Below, piece by piece: positions 45,757 through 55,600 of a DNA stretch of 64,000 bases (positions are counted from its first letter, which is position 1; every line of letters starts with the position of its first letter). The position numbers and the translations under genes were made by a program. Under the pieces are notes generated by a model. The model did not search any database. It was not told the origin of the DNA and saw only the letters and a program-made list of their open reading frames with translations. The stretch is from an uncultured Eubacteriales bacterium. Lineage in GTDB: Bacteria; Bacillota; Clostridia; Christensenellales; Aristaeellaceae. The stretch covers positions 1-64,000 of the forward strand of contig CALVNG010000004.1 of the NCBI GenBank assembly GCA_944349545.1, in the 5' to 3' direction.

Positions 45757-47136
45757 ATGAGTCGATATTACCTGCTGAATCCCGACTGGCAGCTGCGCGG
45801 GTTCCGAAACGGGGTCAGGCTCTGCCTCAACTGGAGGAGCGGAGCGCGCCGGTTCCTCAACCCGTCCGAATTCGTCTGCGCGCAGCTGTGCGACGGCAAA
45901 ACGGATTTTGACAGCCCCGCGATTTTGCCCGGACTTCGCAAACTGGCCGCAAAGCTCCAGTCAGAGGACGTCATACGGCCGTGCGACGGCACGGAGAGCC
46001 TCATGGGCGGCCAGGCATACCGGCAGGCGCCCAACTCCTACATCGACAGCCTGCTTCTGTCCATCACCAACCGCTGCAACTTCCGCTGCCGGCACTGTTT
46101 CGTCGAGGCATGGAAGGACAGGTACGGCGAATTTACCCGCGAGGAGCTGATGGCGCTGCTGGACCAGTTCGAGCAGGCCAACGTCGCGGACATCGCGCTC
46201 ACCGGCGGCGAGCCGCTGATGTCGCCCCATTTTACGGAATTCGTGCGCGCGCTGGCGGCAAAGCGGATCGGCTTTACCGAGATATTCACCAACGCGGCGC
46301 TGATCGACGACGCGGTGCTGGACGTCATAGCGGAGGCGGGCTTCAGGCCGTATTTCAAGGTGAGCTTTGACTGCTCGGGCAGCCACGATTACATGCGGGG
46401 CGTGGCGGGCGCGGAGGAGAGCACGCTGCGTGGCATCCGGCTTCTCCGCGAGCGGGGCTTTTCGGTGACCGTCATCACCTCCATCGACAAGGTCGTCATC
46501 GGGGGACTGATCGACACGCTTCATCTGCTGGCGTCGCTGGGCGTAGACAACTGGTGGATGGCGCCGCCCATGGAGATAGGCGCGTGGCGCGGCACGGATT
46601 CGGGCGTGGATGTGCAAAGCCTGCTGCCCGCGCTCAAGGGCGTGCTGGCCGAATGGGTCCGGTGCGGACGGCCGTTTGACATGATGCTCTGGCGGCTGGG
46701 CAGATACCACAGGACGGGCAGGATCTTCCGCGGCATGCCGACGTTCACCGGCGAGAGCTTCGATTGCAGCAGCATACACAGCCTGGCCTATGTGGCGCCG
46801 GACGGAACGCTGCTGCCCTGCGGCAGCTATACGGGCAGCGACCTGATGGGCAGGTTCCCCAACCTGCTCAGGACGCCGCTGACCGAAGCGTGGGACGACC
46901 CGTTCCTGCGCACCTTCTGCGACCTGAGAAAGAAGGACGTTCAGGCGGTCAACCCCGGCTGCCGGGACTGCGAGCACTTTTGCGAATGCGGCGCGGGCTG
47001 CCGCGTGAGCGCCATGAACGCGCGGGGCGACTGGATGAAAAACGACCCCGTCTGCTGCCGGCTGCACAGGAGCGGGCTGATGCGCGACTTCCATGAGTTC
47101 GCCCGTTCGCTGGATGCGCGCGAGGTGGGCGTATGA
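45757..47136 (+). CDS. Radical SAM/SPASM RiPP-modifying enzyme 3
   Basis: 459 residues. An N-terminal RRE-like domain (residues 1-95: MSRYYLLNPDWQLRGF, RRFLNPSEFVCAQLCDGKTD) is followed by CNFRCRHC (C107, C111, C114), LTGGEPLM and VSFDCSGSHDYMRGV. The SPASM part has LAYVAPDGTLLPCGSY, CRDCEHFCECGAGCR and a final Cys pair in PVCCRL. The true start is 45757, shown by the match of MSRYYLLN to the N-terminus of enzyme 1. The stop overlaps the next start (ATGA). Confidence 0.9.
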   Translation: MSRYYLLNPDWQLRGFRNGVRLCLNWRSGARRFLNPSEFVCAQLCDGKTDFDSPAILPGLRKLAAKLQSEDVIRPCDGTESLMGGQAYRQAPNSYIDSLLLSITNRCNFRCRHCFVEAWKDRYGEFTREELMALLDQFEQANVADIALTGGEPLMSPHFTEFVRALAAKRIGFTEIFTNAALIDDAVLDVIAEAGFRPYFKVSFDCSGSHDYMRGVAGAEESTLRGIRLLRERGFSVTVITSIDKVVIGGLIDTLHLLASLGVDNWWMAPPMEIGAWRGTDSGVDVQSLLPALKGVLAEWVRCGRPFDMMLWRLGRYHRTGRIFRGMPTFTGESFDCSSIHSLAYVAPDGTLLPCGSYTGSDLMGRFPNLLRTPLTEAWDDPFLRTFCDLRKKDVQAVNPGCRDCEHFCECGAGCRVSAMNARGDWMKNDPVCCRLHRSGLMRDFHEFARSLDAREVGV

Positions 47137-48506
47137 GGTTTGCCTGTGCCACGGAGCGGTATGCGCCCCGCCTCTGGCAGGACAGAGCCGGGCTGTTCGA
47201 CCTGAAGACCTTCCGGCTGATACCGGTCGCGCCGGAGGCGCGCAGGGTGCTGATGGGGCTGGACGCGGCCACCGATTTCGATTCGTATGCCGTGCTGCCG
47301 CGGGACCGCCGGCTGCTGCAGCGGCTTATCGAGGGCGGTTACGCCCGCATATGCGACGGGCACGCGCCGCTTTCGCCCCTTCAGCGGCCGCGGAGCGCCG
47401 ATACGCCGTACCTGCGGGAGCTGCACTGGGCCGTGACCGGGCGATGCAACCTGATGTGCCGGCACTGTTTCATGTGCTCGCCGCAGGGCCGGTATGGCCA
47501 GACGGAAAGGGCGGACATGCTGCGCGTGATTTCGATGCTCGAGGCCGCGAACGTGGTCTGCGTGTCGCTCACGGGCGGCGAGCCGCTGCTCTATCCCCAT
47601 CTGCGGGAGCTGATCGCGCTGCTTTCGGAAAAGGGCATCGCGATCAACGAGATCGTGACAAACGGCGTGCTGCTCAGCGAAGACCTGCTTGGCTTCCTGC
47701 AGGCGCACGGCCAGAAGCCGATGCTTCAGATCAGCCTGGACGGCGTGGGCATGCACGACAGGATGCGCGGCGCAGAGGGCGCGGAGCACAGCGCGCTGCG
47801 TTCAATCGAGCTCGGCATGCATCACGGCTTCTTTACCGCGGTCACGTCGGTCTTCAGCCGGGAGAACCTCCATACGCTCGAGGCATCCTACGAGCAGCTG
47901 AAGCGGCTGCGTGTCAGCGCCTGGCTGATCGGCCGCGCGCAGACGACCGGGCTGTGGAAGGGCGGCCCCATGGCGCTGAGCACGGCCGAGCTGGGGCAGG
48001 CGCTGCTGCGGCTGCAGCGGCGCTGGCTGGAGGACGGCCGGCAGATATACATCCTGATGGAAAAATTTTTCGAGGCGCTGCCGACCGAAGCGGCGCATGA
48101 AAAAGCTGCGCCGGCCTATACGCCGGACGCGCCGGAGTGCGCCGAGACGTGCGACAGGCTGTTCCTGCTGCCGGATGGGCGGCTGCTTCCATGCCCGGGG
48201 TTTGCCGGAACGGAGCTTGAAGCGCAGATGCCGCGCCTGCAGGAGGGGGAGCTGCGCGCGCTCAGAACGGACTCGGCGCTGGCGCGCTTCTGCGCGCAGA
48301 CCCGCCGGGAGCGCTATCTTGCCAACCCGGAATGCCAGCGATGCGAATGGTTTTCGCAGTGCGGCATGGGCTGCCGGGCCTATGCGCTGACGGAAAACGG
48401 CGGGCTGATGCGCAGGGACCCCGGCCTGTGCGAGATGTACCGCGATGGGTGGCGCGCACGCTTTATGGCCGCGCAGACCGAATACGGAGGACACGGGCAT
48501 GAATAG
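47133..48506 (+). CDS. Radical SAM/SPASM RiPP-modifying enzyme 4
   Basis: 457 residues with an RRE-like N-terminus (residues 1-90, FRLIPVAPEARRVLMGLDAA), CNLMCRHCFMC (C105, C109, C112), LTGGEPLL and ISLDGVGMHDRMRG. The SPASM region carries CDRLFLLPDGRLLPCPGF and CQRCEWFSQCGMGCR with a last Cys in GLCEMY. Translational overlap links it to enzyme 3 and to the first YcaO gene, so all are made in similar amounts. Confidence 0.9.
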   Translation: MRFACATERYAPRLWQDRAGLFDLKTFRLIPVAPEARRVLMGLDAATDFDSYAVLPRDRRLLQRLIEGGYARICDGHAPLSPLQRPRSADTPYLRELHWAVTGRCNLMCRHCFMCSPQGRYGQTERADMLRVISMLEAANVVCVSLTGGEPLLYPHLRELIALLSEKGIAINEIVTNGVLLSEDLLGFLQAHGQKPMLQISLDGVGMHDRMRGAEGAEHSALRSIELGMHHGFFTAVTSVFSRENLHTLEASYEQLKRLRVSAWLIGRAQTTGLWKGGPMALSTAELGQALLRLQRRWLEDGRQIYILMEKFFEALPTEAAHEKAAPAYTPDAPECAETCDRLFLLPDGRLLPCPGFAGTELEAQMPRLQEGELRALRTDSALARFCAQTRRERYLANPECQRCEWFSQCGMGCRAYALTENGGLMRRDPGLCEMYRDGWRARFMAAQTEYGGHGHE

Positions 48507-50337
48507 AATCGAAAGAGAAAAGGCGTACAAGGCGCTGCCCCCGCTTGAAACGGTGCTCAATGCGCGCAGAATGTTGGCGGAGTGCGACATCTTCCTGTTC
48601 GAGCGGTACTATGTGTTTCCGGTGCCCGGCGTGTCGTGCTGCCGGGTATGGCTGGGGGACGAGGATATCGAGCCGCTCAACATCGGCGTGAACGGAAAGG
48701 GCATGAACGCGCGCTACGCCCAGGCCAGCGCCTATGGGGAGATGATGGAGCGGCTGCAGAACGGCGCGCTGTTCCCGATGCGCCAGCGGCGGTATGCGCT
48801 TGAAAAGGGCGAACTCCTGTACCATTATGCGCCCGACGAGCGCTATCTGTCCGCCCGGGAAGCGGCCGCGGAATGCAGCGATGTGGTCGAGGCCATGTTC
48901 CATCTGCCGCAGGGCGCCGCCCAGGCCTTTCTGGAGCGCACGGCCGAGACGGACCGGGTCCCCTGCGTGCCGTTTTATTCGGTCATGGAGGGGCGCACCC
49001 GCCTGCTGCCCGCGGAACTGATCTGGCGCGCGGCGGGCACCAATGGCATGTGCGCGGGCAACACGCCCCGGGAGGCGATATTGCAGGGCCTGTCGGAGAT
49101 CACCGAGCGCTATGCGATCTGCCTGCTGTACCTGGAGAACACGCCGCCGCCGGTGATTCCGGAATCGGTGTTCGCGGGCGCCGAGGTGCTCGCGCGGCTT
49201 GAGGCGGTGCGCAAAAACGGCCTGGATTTTGAAATACGGGATTGCTCCATGGGCCGGGGCCTTCCGGTGATCGGACTGCGCCTCATGCGGCGGGACGGCA
49301 CGTTTGCGTTCCATCTGGGCGCGGACCCTTCGCCCGTGACCGCGCTGGAACGCTGCCTGACCGAGATGTTCCAGGGCAATCCGAGCGACATCGACCGTCG
49401 GTACCACGGCGCCACGCTGGGCAAAAGGCCGGCGCAGACGGCCCCGCAGCCGGAAAAGACGGAGTATTGGGGTCACTTCATCCAGGCGGTCGCCAGCGGC
49501 TTTGGCGCGTGGCCGGACTGCATATGCCAGGAGGGCGCGGCGTTCGGGGGATTTCGCCACGCACGCTCGATTTCGGATGAGGCCGACCTGGACGACATGG
49601 TGCGGGCGTTGGCGCAGGCGGGCGCGTCGCTGTTCATTCGGGACAATTCGTATCTCGGCTTCCCGGCGTATCAGCTGTTCATACCGGGCATGAGCGAAGT
49701 CGACTGCATGTTTGACGCGCCCGATTATTCCGAGCTGCTGGCGTGGACGGACTTTGCGCGCGAGCACCGCACGCTTCTGACCCTTCCCGGCGCGGACAGC
49801 GCAGCGCGCCGCCGCCTGGCCGTCGCCGTGCGCCGGCTGGAGGACACGCTGCTAAGCGACCCGCTGGAGCCGGCAAAGTGGTTCTTTTCCTCATACAGCC
49901 TTCCGCAGAGCGCGCAAAACCGCTTCCTGTTTGAAGCGATCGTGTATGCCAGCGCGGAGTGCTGGACGGACGCCGTGCGCGCGCTGAACCTGTATCTGGC
50001 GGACGCCGGGTCCGAAAGCGCGCCGAAGCGGCTGCTCAGAGCGGTCGGCGAGCTGTGGAGCATGCGGGGCGAAGGCGTCCCGGAAGGCGCGGCCCGTGAA
50101 CGGTTGGCTGGACGATACGGCGAGAAGGTCGCGGACAGGGCGATGCAATACCTCGAAGACGAACTGCGCGCGCTGCCAAACTGTGCCGACTGCGCGAGCT
50201 GTCCCGATTCGGCGGCCTGTCCGTATCCCAGGCTCATCGCCCGGCAGCGCTTTGCGCAGGAGCGGATGGCCGCCACTGCCATTTGTCAGAAGGAGCTGGG
50301 CGCGCTCTTCGCCCGATGCCTGCAAACAGGGAGGTGA
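48499..50337 (+). CDS. YcaO-domain protein A (E. coli YcaO-like, with Cys4 tail)
   Basis: 612 residues. The ATP-binding YcaO core is clear: NGKGMNARYAQASAYGEMMER (positions 65-85; no more than the key Gly, Ser and Glu are conserved) and NGMCAGNTPREAILQGLSEI with TERYA after it. Further on, IRDNSYLGFPAYQLFIPGMS matches the same place in E. coli YcaO. The last ~150 residues are helical repeats like the TPR part of that protein. The extreme C-terminus adds CADCASCPDSAACP, a metal-binding type motif. YcaO proteins use ATP to activate backbone amides, giving azolines, thioamides or amidines. No E1-like or TfuA partner is encoded. It overlaps enzyme 4 by eight bases. Confidence 0.88.
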   Translation: MNRIEREKAYKALPPLETVLNARRMLAECDIFLFERYYVFPVPGVSCCRVWLGDEDIEPLNIGVNGKGMNARYAQASAYGEMMERLQNGALFPMRQRRYALEKGELLYHYAPDERYLSAREAAAECSDVVEAMFHLPQGAAQAFLERTAETDRVPCVPFYSVMEGRTRLLPAELIWRAAGTNGMCAGNTPREAILQGLSEITERYAICLLYLENTPPPVIPESVFAGAEVLARLEAVRKNGLDFEIRDCSMGRGLPVIGLRLMRRDGTFAFHLGADPSPVTALERCLTEMFQGNPSDIDRRYHGATLGKRPAQTAPQPEKTEYWGHFIQAVASGFGAWPDCICQEGAAFGGFRHARSISDEADLDDMVRALAQAGASLFIRDNSYLGFPAYQLFIPGMSEVDCMFDAPDYSELLAWTDFAREHRTLLTLPGADSAARRRLAVAVRRLEDTLLSDPLEPAKWFFSSYSLPQSAQNRFLFEAIVYASAECWTDAVRALNLYLADAGSESAPKRLLRAVGELWSMRGEGVPEGAARERLAGRYGEKVADRAMQYLEDELRALPNCADCASCPDSAACPYPRLIARQRFAQERMAATAICQKELGALFARCLQTGR

Positions 50338-50344
50338 GCCGGCT

Positions 50345-52048
50345 GTGAAGCGATTGCCAACCGGGCCGCGGCGCAAGGCGGTGCCGCCCGAGGAGACCAT
50401 TTTCCGCATACGCGAGATACTGCGCGAGCGCGATCTGTTTGTGGTGGAGACCACGTTTCCGGAAAGGTACGGCACGTATAGCTGCCGTCTTGAGCTGGGC
50501 GATCCGCCGCTGTTTGGCCAGGGGTTTGGCGTCAACGGCAAGGGCATGAGCCCGCGCTATGCGCTCGCCAGCGCATACGGAGAGCTGATGGAGCGCCTGT
50601 CCGCCGGCGCGCTGATGCCATACGGCCCGGATGACGCAGCGGATGCCGTCGACCTGACCGCGCAGGCGTTTGCCCGGCAGTGCCCCGACGCGTTTGTACA
50701 GGCGCTGAAACTCCACACAAGGTCAGAGCTTGCCGCCTTCCTGTGCGACTGCTTCGGAGAGGAGCCGCTCAGGTGCGCGCCGTTCCGTTGCCTCAACGAC
50801 GGCTCGGCGGCGCTTATGCCGTTGGAGCTGGTGCAGCTGCTGTGCGGTACCACGGGCCTGTGCGCGGGCAACACGCCGGAGGAGGCGATGCTGCAGGGCC
50901 TGATGGAGGTCTTTGAACGGTATGCAGTCAAAAAGCTGTACCAGTACGGGCTGACGCCGCCGGAGATACCGGCGGACGAGTTTGCCGGGACGCAGGTCCT
51001 CAAATGCCTTGCGGAGAGCGGGCTCAGGTATTCGATCCGCGACCTCTCGCTGGGCAAGGGCTATCCGGTGCTGGCGCTGGCGCTCTGGCAGCCCGGCGGC
51101 GAACGGGCGTTCCATCCGGGCGCGGCGGCCTCGCGGGAGATCGCGCTGGAACGCTGCCTGACGGAGCTGTGTCAGGGCAACGCGCGGGCAGTTTCGCGCA
51201 GGTTCCACCGGCCGGGCGGGCGGGATGAGACGGCCGCAGCGTGGGCATACATGGCCATGGTGACGGACGGAAGCGGCGCTTTCAGCGCGTTTGACGGTCC
51301 GCCCTCGTATCCGCCCCATGAGGCCGGGGAGCAGTTTGCATCCGATGCGCAGGCGCTTTCCGCCTATGCCGGTTTGGTTGGGGAGCGGGGCAGCGCCGTA
51401 TATGTGCGCGACCATTCCCGGCTGGGCTTCCCGGTATACAGGGTGTATGTGCCCGGGGCGTCGGAGGCGTTTCTGCACTACCCGCTGTCGCGTGCGGAGT
51501 TCGCGGCATGGGTGAGGCTGCGGCGGGCCTCAAAAATCGTGTACAACCTGCCCGGCGCCTCCGGGAAATCGCTCAAGGCGCTGGCGGACGCCATGGCAGA
51601 TCTGAAGCAGGCCCGGCTGCCGGTTGACCGGGCGCCGCTGGAAAGGCTCGCCGACCGCTCGACGCCCGGGGCAGGAGCGCATGAAGGTGCATTTGAGGCG
51701 CTGCTCCTGGGCAGCGTCGGCCGGTATGGGCAGGCGGCCCAAGCCATGGACGCATTTCTTGCGACCGACGCCGCGAACCGAACGCCGCGGCGGCTGTACA
51801 GGGCGTACCGGGATTTCTGGCGGGCGCTTGAAGCGGGCGAAGACGAGGCGTCCGCGCTGGCAAGCTGCGAGAAGGTCTATGGTGCGACGCTCGCCGAGCG
51901 CTGCAGGACCGCGCATTTGGCGCCAAACGGTCTGTTTGATCCACAGATTTGGCCGCAGTGCCCGAACTGCCATACGTGTGCGTTGGCATCGCGCTGCCTC
52001 CGCGACGCGATGGTGCAGACATGGGATTCGCTATGCGAAAGGACATAA
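50345..52048 (+). CDS. YcaO-domain protein B (paralog, with Cys4 tail)
   Basis: 567 residues from a GTG at 50345 with GGGAGGTGAG eight bases upstream. The same layout as protein A: FGVNGKGMSPRYALASAYGE with LMERLSAG, then TGLCAGNTPEEAMLQGLMEV with FERYA, then LGFPVYRVYVPGASE. A helical TPR-like region and a terminal CPNCHTCALASRC follow. The pair is clearly duplicated but well diverged. They may work as a heterodimer, or act on separate amides. It is the last gene of the cluster. Confidence 0.87.
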   Translation: MKRLPTGPRRKAVPPEETIFRIREILRERDLFVVETTFPERYGTYSCRLELGDPPLFGQGFGVNGKGMSPRYALASAYGELMERLSAGALMPYGPDDAADAVDLTAQAFARQCPDAFVQALKLHTRSELAAFLCDCFGEEPLRCAPFRCLNDGSAALMPLELVQLLCGTTGLCAGNTPEEAMLQGLMEVFERYAVKKLYQYGLTPPEIPADEFAGTQVLKCLAESGLRYSIRDLSLGKGYPVLALALWQPGGERAFHPGAAASREIALERCLTELCQGNARAVSRRFHRPGGRDETAAAWAYMAMVTDGSGAFSAFDGPPSYPPHEAGEQFASDAQALSAYAGLVGERGSAVYVRDHSRLGFPVYRVYVPGASEAFLHYPLSRAEFAAWVRLRRASKIVYNLPGASGKSLKALADAMADLKQARLPVDRAPLERLADRSTPGAGAHEGAFEALLLGSVGRYGQAAQAMDAFLATDAANRTPRRLYRAYRDFWRALEAGEDEASALASCEKVYGATLAERCRTAHLAPNGLFDPQIWPQCPNCHTCALASRCLRDAMVQTWDSLCERT

Positions 52049-52671
52049 CGCCCACGGCCATGACGGGCAGATGAACCGGCCCGGACCGGCCGGAAATTTG
52101 AGGGGGCGGACGAGGGGAAGAAAAGCCGGACAAGCCATGCCGCCACTTCAGGATTCTCTCCATATTCCAAAGAAACGCGTCATCTGAAGACAGCCTGATC
52201 CGTTTGCGGCTGTACCATTGGATACAGGTATCAGGCTGCCGGACAAAACCATCCGGTGAGGCCCCTCCCCGCGAGCGTCCGCACAGCATTCCATTCTTTG
52301 ACCGGACAAAGAAACCCTTGCCTGCCGGTCATCCGGAGCACAGCCATCTTGGACACAGAGCGGATAAAGCCGGCGTTCTTCGCCCGTGCGAGCCTGGATC
52401 ATCTTTGATTCGGCTTATTCGGAAGGGCCGATCAAGAGCGGTTCCACGGTTACGCTCATTTATCTCAGAGCCTCACAGGGAGCAGGGGAAACGGAATATA
52501 ATGACAAGGCTGTGCGTGGAGGTAGAGATAAGTCATGAGCTGACTCCTCGTCTTGATGGTCCTTGAAAGGCAGATTCAGTAGTTAACCGCCTGAAAGGGG
52601 TTAGCTGGTTAGATACAGCCGTTTCCGTGCGAATGAGGCAGATGCCGTAACCATTCTAAAATCCTAAACGG
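52049..52671. other. Gap between RiPP cluster and CRISPR array
   Basis: No gene supported. A weak terminator-like hairpin follows the last YcaO gene (CCGGCC 52076-52081 with GGCCGG 52088-52093, then AAATTT). A 120-codon + strand frame at 52204 has no domain or ribosome site. As this is the leader-far end of the array, no leader is expected. Confidence 0.45.
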
Positions 52672-55600
52672 AGATTGATCCCCACGCGTGTGGGGCAGAT
52701 TCTGGAGCTGCATTGGCTACACGGTGCTCCTGTGCGGTTCATCCCCACGCGTGTGGGGCAGATTGCTGGAGAGGCGGCTGCATCCATATCCGCGATCCGG
52801 TTCATCCCCACGCGTGTGGGGCAGATGGATGCGCACCCTAATAAGGCTGTTCCGTTCAAGCGGTTCATCCCCACGCGTGTGGGGCAGATTCCGGCATCGC
52901 GCTGCTTCCCTCCGCGCGTCGCACGGTTCATCCCCACGCGTGTGGGGCAGATGTCATATCGTCCGCGTCTACCTCACGCAGCTCGCGGTTCATCCCCACG
53001 CGTGTGGGGCAGATTCTATGGCGGCCTCCGCCGCGGTGAAGCTTTGGCGGTTCATCCCCACGCGTGTGGGGCAGATGACCGGGTGTATCCGGTGGGTATC
53101 ATTATCGACGGTTCATCCCCACGCGTGTGGGGCAGATGAATCTTCAAACCAGGCCACACCAGTTTTCTGACGGTTCATCCCCACGCGTGTGGGGCAGATG
53201 GCGGAACAGTTGGACGGGATGGACGCTGCGGACGGTTCATCCCCACGCGTGTGGGGCAGATGCTGCGCCGTCTGCCGCCTCCGCCGCATTATTCGCGGTT
53301 CATCCCCACGCGTGTGGGGCAGATGCCTGCAAACCGTTGCGCCACAAGGAAACCAGCACGGTTCATCCCCACGCGTGTGGGGCAGATGCACCTGTGATGA
53401 TTTCATTCGCACTATTCCGCTCGGTTCATCCCCACGCGTGTGGGGCAGATTTTGGGCCGGCCGGACGGGTTCCCGCTTCGACCCGGTTCATCCCCACGCG
53501 TGTGGGGCAGATTTATCAATTCTTCCCAACCATTTTTGTGCATATCGGTTCATCCCCACGCGTGTGGGGCAGATGTCGTAGGCCTCCACGCTGGCGCTGT
53601 CGTAGGCCGGTTCATCCCCACGCGTGTGGGGCAGATGGGACCGCCTGGGTTACAGGTCAGATAAAAGCGCGGTTCATCCCCACGCGTGTGGGGCAGATCA
53701 AGCGGTGTGACAGCCGCAAGTGCGATTGCAGCCGGTTCATCCCCACGCGTGTGGGGCAGATTCATGCTTGTCCCTCCATTTCCCTGTTTTTGCGGCGGTT
53801 CATCCCCACGCGTGTGGGGCAGATGCTTCCATGATGGGCTGCGGTATTCCGGTTTGCACGGTTCATCCCCACGCGTGTGGGGCAGATGGATGGGAGTGGC
53901 ATCCGCTGAGGAAATCAAACACGGTTCATCCCCACGCGTGTGGGGCAGATGCTGACCGAGAGCATCAAGACCGAATGGTCGGACGGTTCATCCCCACGCG
54001 TGTGGGGCAGATGTAGGCAGGCGGATTGTAATTCCTCAAGGGCCAACGGTTCATCCCCACGCGTGTGGGGCAGATTGGGGCCGGTCATGTTGACCGTGCT
54101 GGCGAATACGGTTCATCCCCACGCGTGTGGGGCAGATTTTCAGCGTCGGCCTTGTACTGGTCGCGCTGTTCCGGTTCATCCCCACGCGTGTGGGGCAGAT
54201 GGCAATATCCGCGTCCGTCAGCGCCTCGATGTACGGTTCATCCCCACGCGTGTGGGGCAGATCAAAAAACAGGCGGAAAGCGTCCTCCAAATAGTCCGGT
54301 TCATCCCCACGCGTGTGGGGCAGATTGCCATGGCCGTGAAGCATCCCTCCCAAAACGTCGGTTCATCCCCACGCGTGTGGGGCAGATTGACAACCAGCGT
54401 CAGCACAGAGTTGCAGTTGACCGGTTCATCCCCACGCGTGTGGGGCAGATGTCGGCTCGCCAAGGTATTCGTGGCGGTATGCCCGGTTCATCCCCACGCG
54501 TGTGGGGCAGATTCAGTATGGAAAGCGGCGAACGGCTACAAGCGCGGTTCATCCCCACGCGTGTGGGGCAGATTTTATCGAAAAAGCCGTGAGAGATTGC
54601 GAATACCGGTTCATCCCCACGCGTGTGGGGCAGATCTTCGTTGGGCTGCATCCAGCCACCGCGGATAGCCGGTTCATCCCCACGCGTGTGGGGCAGATGC
54701 GCTGACAGAGGCATTTATGGTGGTGCATCGCCGGTTCATCCCCACGCGTGTGGGGCAGATTTTTAGGCTCCTAGCCATTTCAAGATTAAGCACGCGGTTC
54801 ATCCCCACGCGTGTGGGGCAGATGAAACTGGCCGCGTGGCCGGTGGGGAGTATCTACGGTTCATCCCCACGCGTGTGGGGCAGATGCTGATAAAGTATGT
54901 TGCCAGTCCAAGAATACGAACGGTTCATCCCCACGCGTGTGGGGCAGATGTTTGATACTCCACCTTTAGCTTTATGTAAACGACGGTTCATCCCCACGCG
55001 TGTGGGGCAGATGCACAGTCAAGTACAGCGCGGCTGACGGCTATTCGGTTCATCCCCACGCGTGTGGGGCAGATTGTGCAGAATCTTCCCGCCGCTGCTC
55101 ATCTGCACGGTTCATCCCCACGCGTGTGGGGCAGATTTCGTTCGGGCGCATCCACCCGCCGCGTATCGCGGTTCATCCCCACGCGTGTGGGGCAGATGAA
55201 CAATGGGCATTTCCGCTAAAGTTACCAATTTCGGTTCATCCCCACGCGTGTGGGGCAGATTTCCTCTTTGGTTTCAAAAGCGTCTGCGCAGACGCGGTTC
55301 ATCCCCACGCGTGTGGGGCAGATGTTGGAACTGTGGGACGAACGATGCCCCGATGGACGGTTCATCCCCACGCGTGTGGGGCAGATAATCACCTGTCCGA
55401 GCATTTTGAGCAGGAAATCCGGTTCATCCCCACGCGTGTGGGGCAGATTCCCTCTGCGCCTCGTATTTCAGCCCGTCTTTCGGTTCATCCCCACGCGTGT
55501 GGGGCAGATATCTGCAATACGAGCGGCTGTCGCAGGCGTATGACGGTTCATCCCCACGCGTGTGGGGCAGATGCCTGTTCCAGCTGCTCACGCAAGGCAT

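Noticed and set aside
48499..52048. YcaO proteins as standard azoline cyclodehydratases
   Set aside because: No E1-like/ocin-ThiF partner, no dehydrogenase and no PxPxP end are seen, and the sequence resembles E. coli YcaO.
52204..52566. A 120-codon frame between the YcaO gene and the array
   Set aside because: No ribosome site, no hydrophobic or domain pattern, unlike any neighbour.
52049..52671. CRISPR leader at the left end of the array
   Set aside because: The altered repeat is at this end and the repeat's hairpin and handle orientation put transcription on the - strand from the cas2 side.
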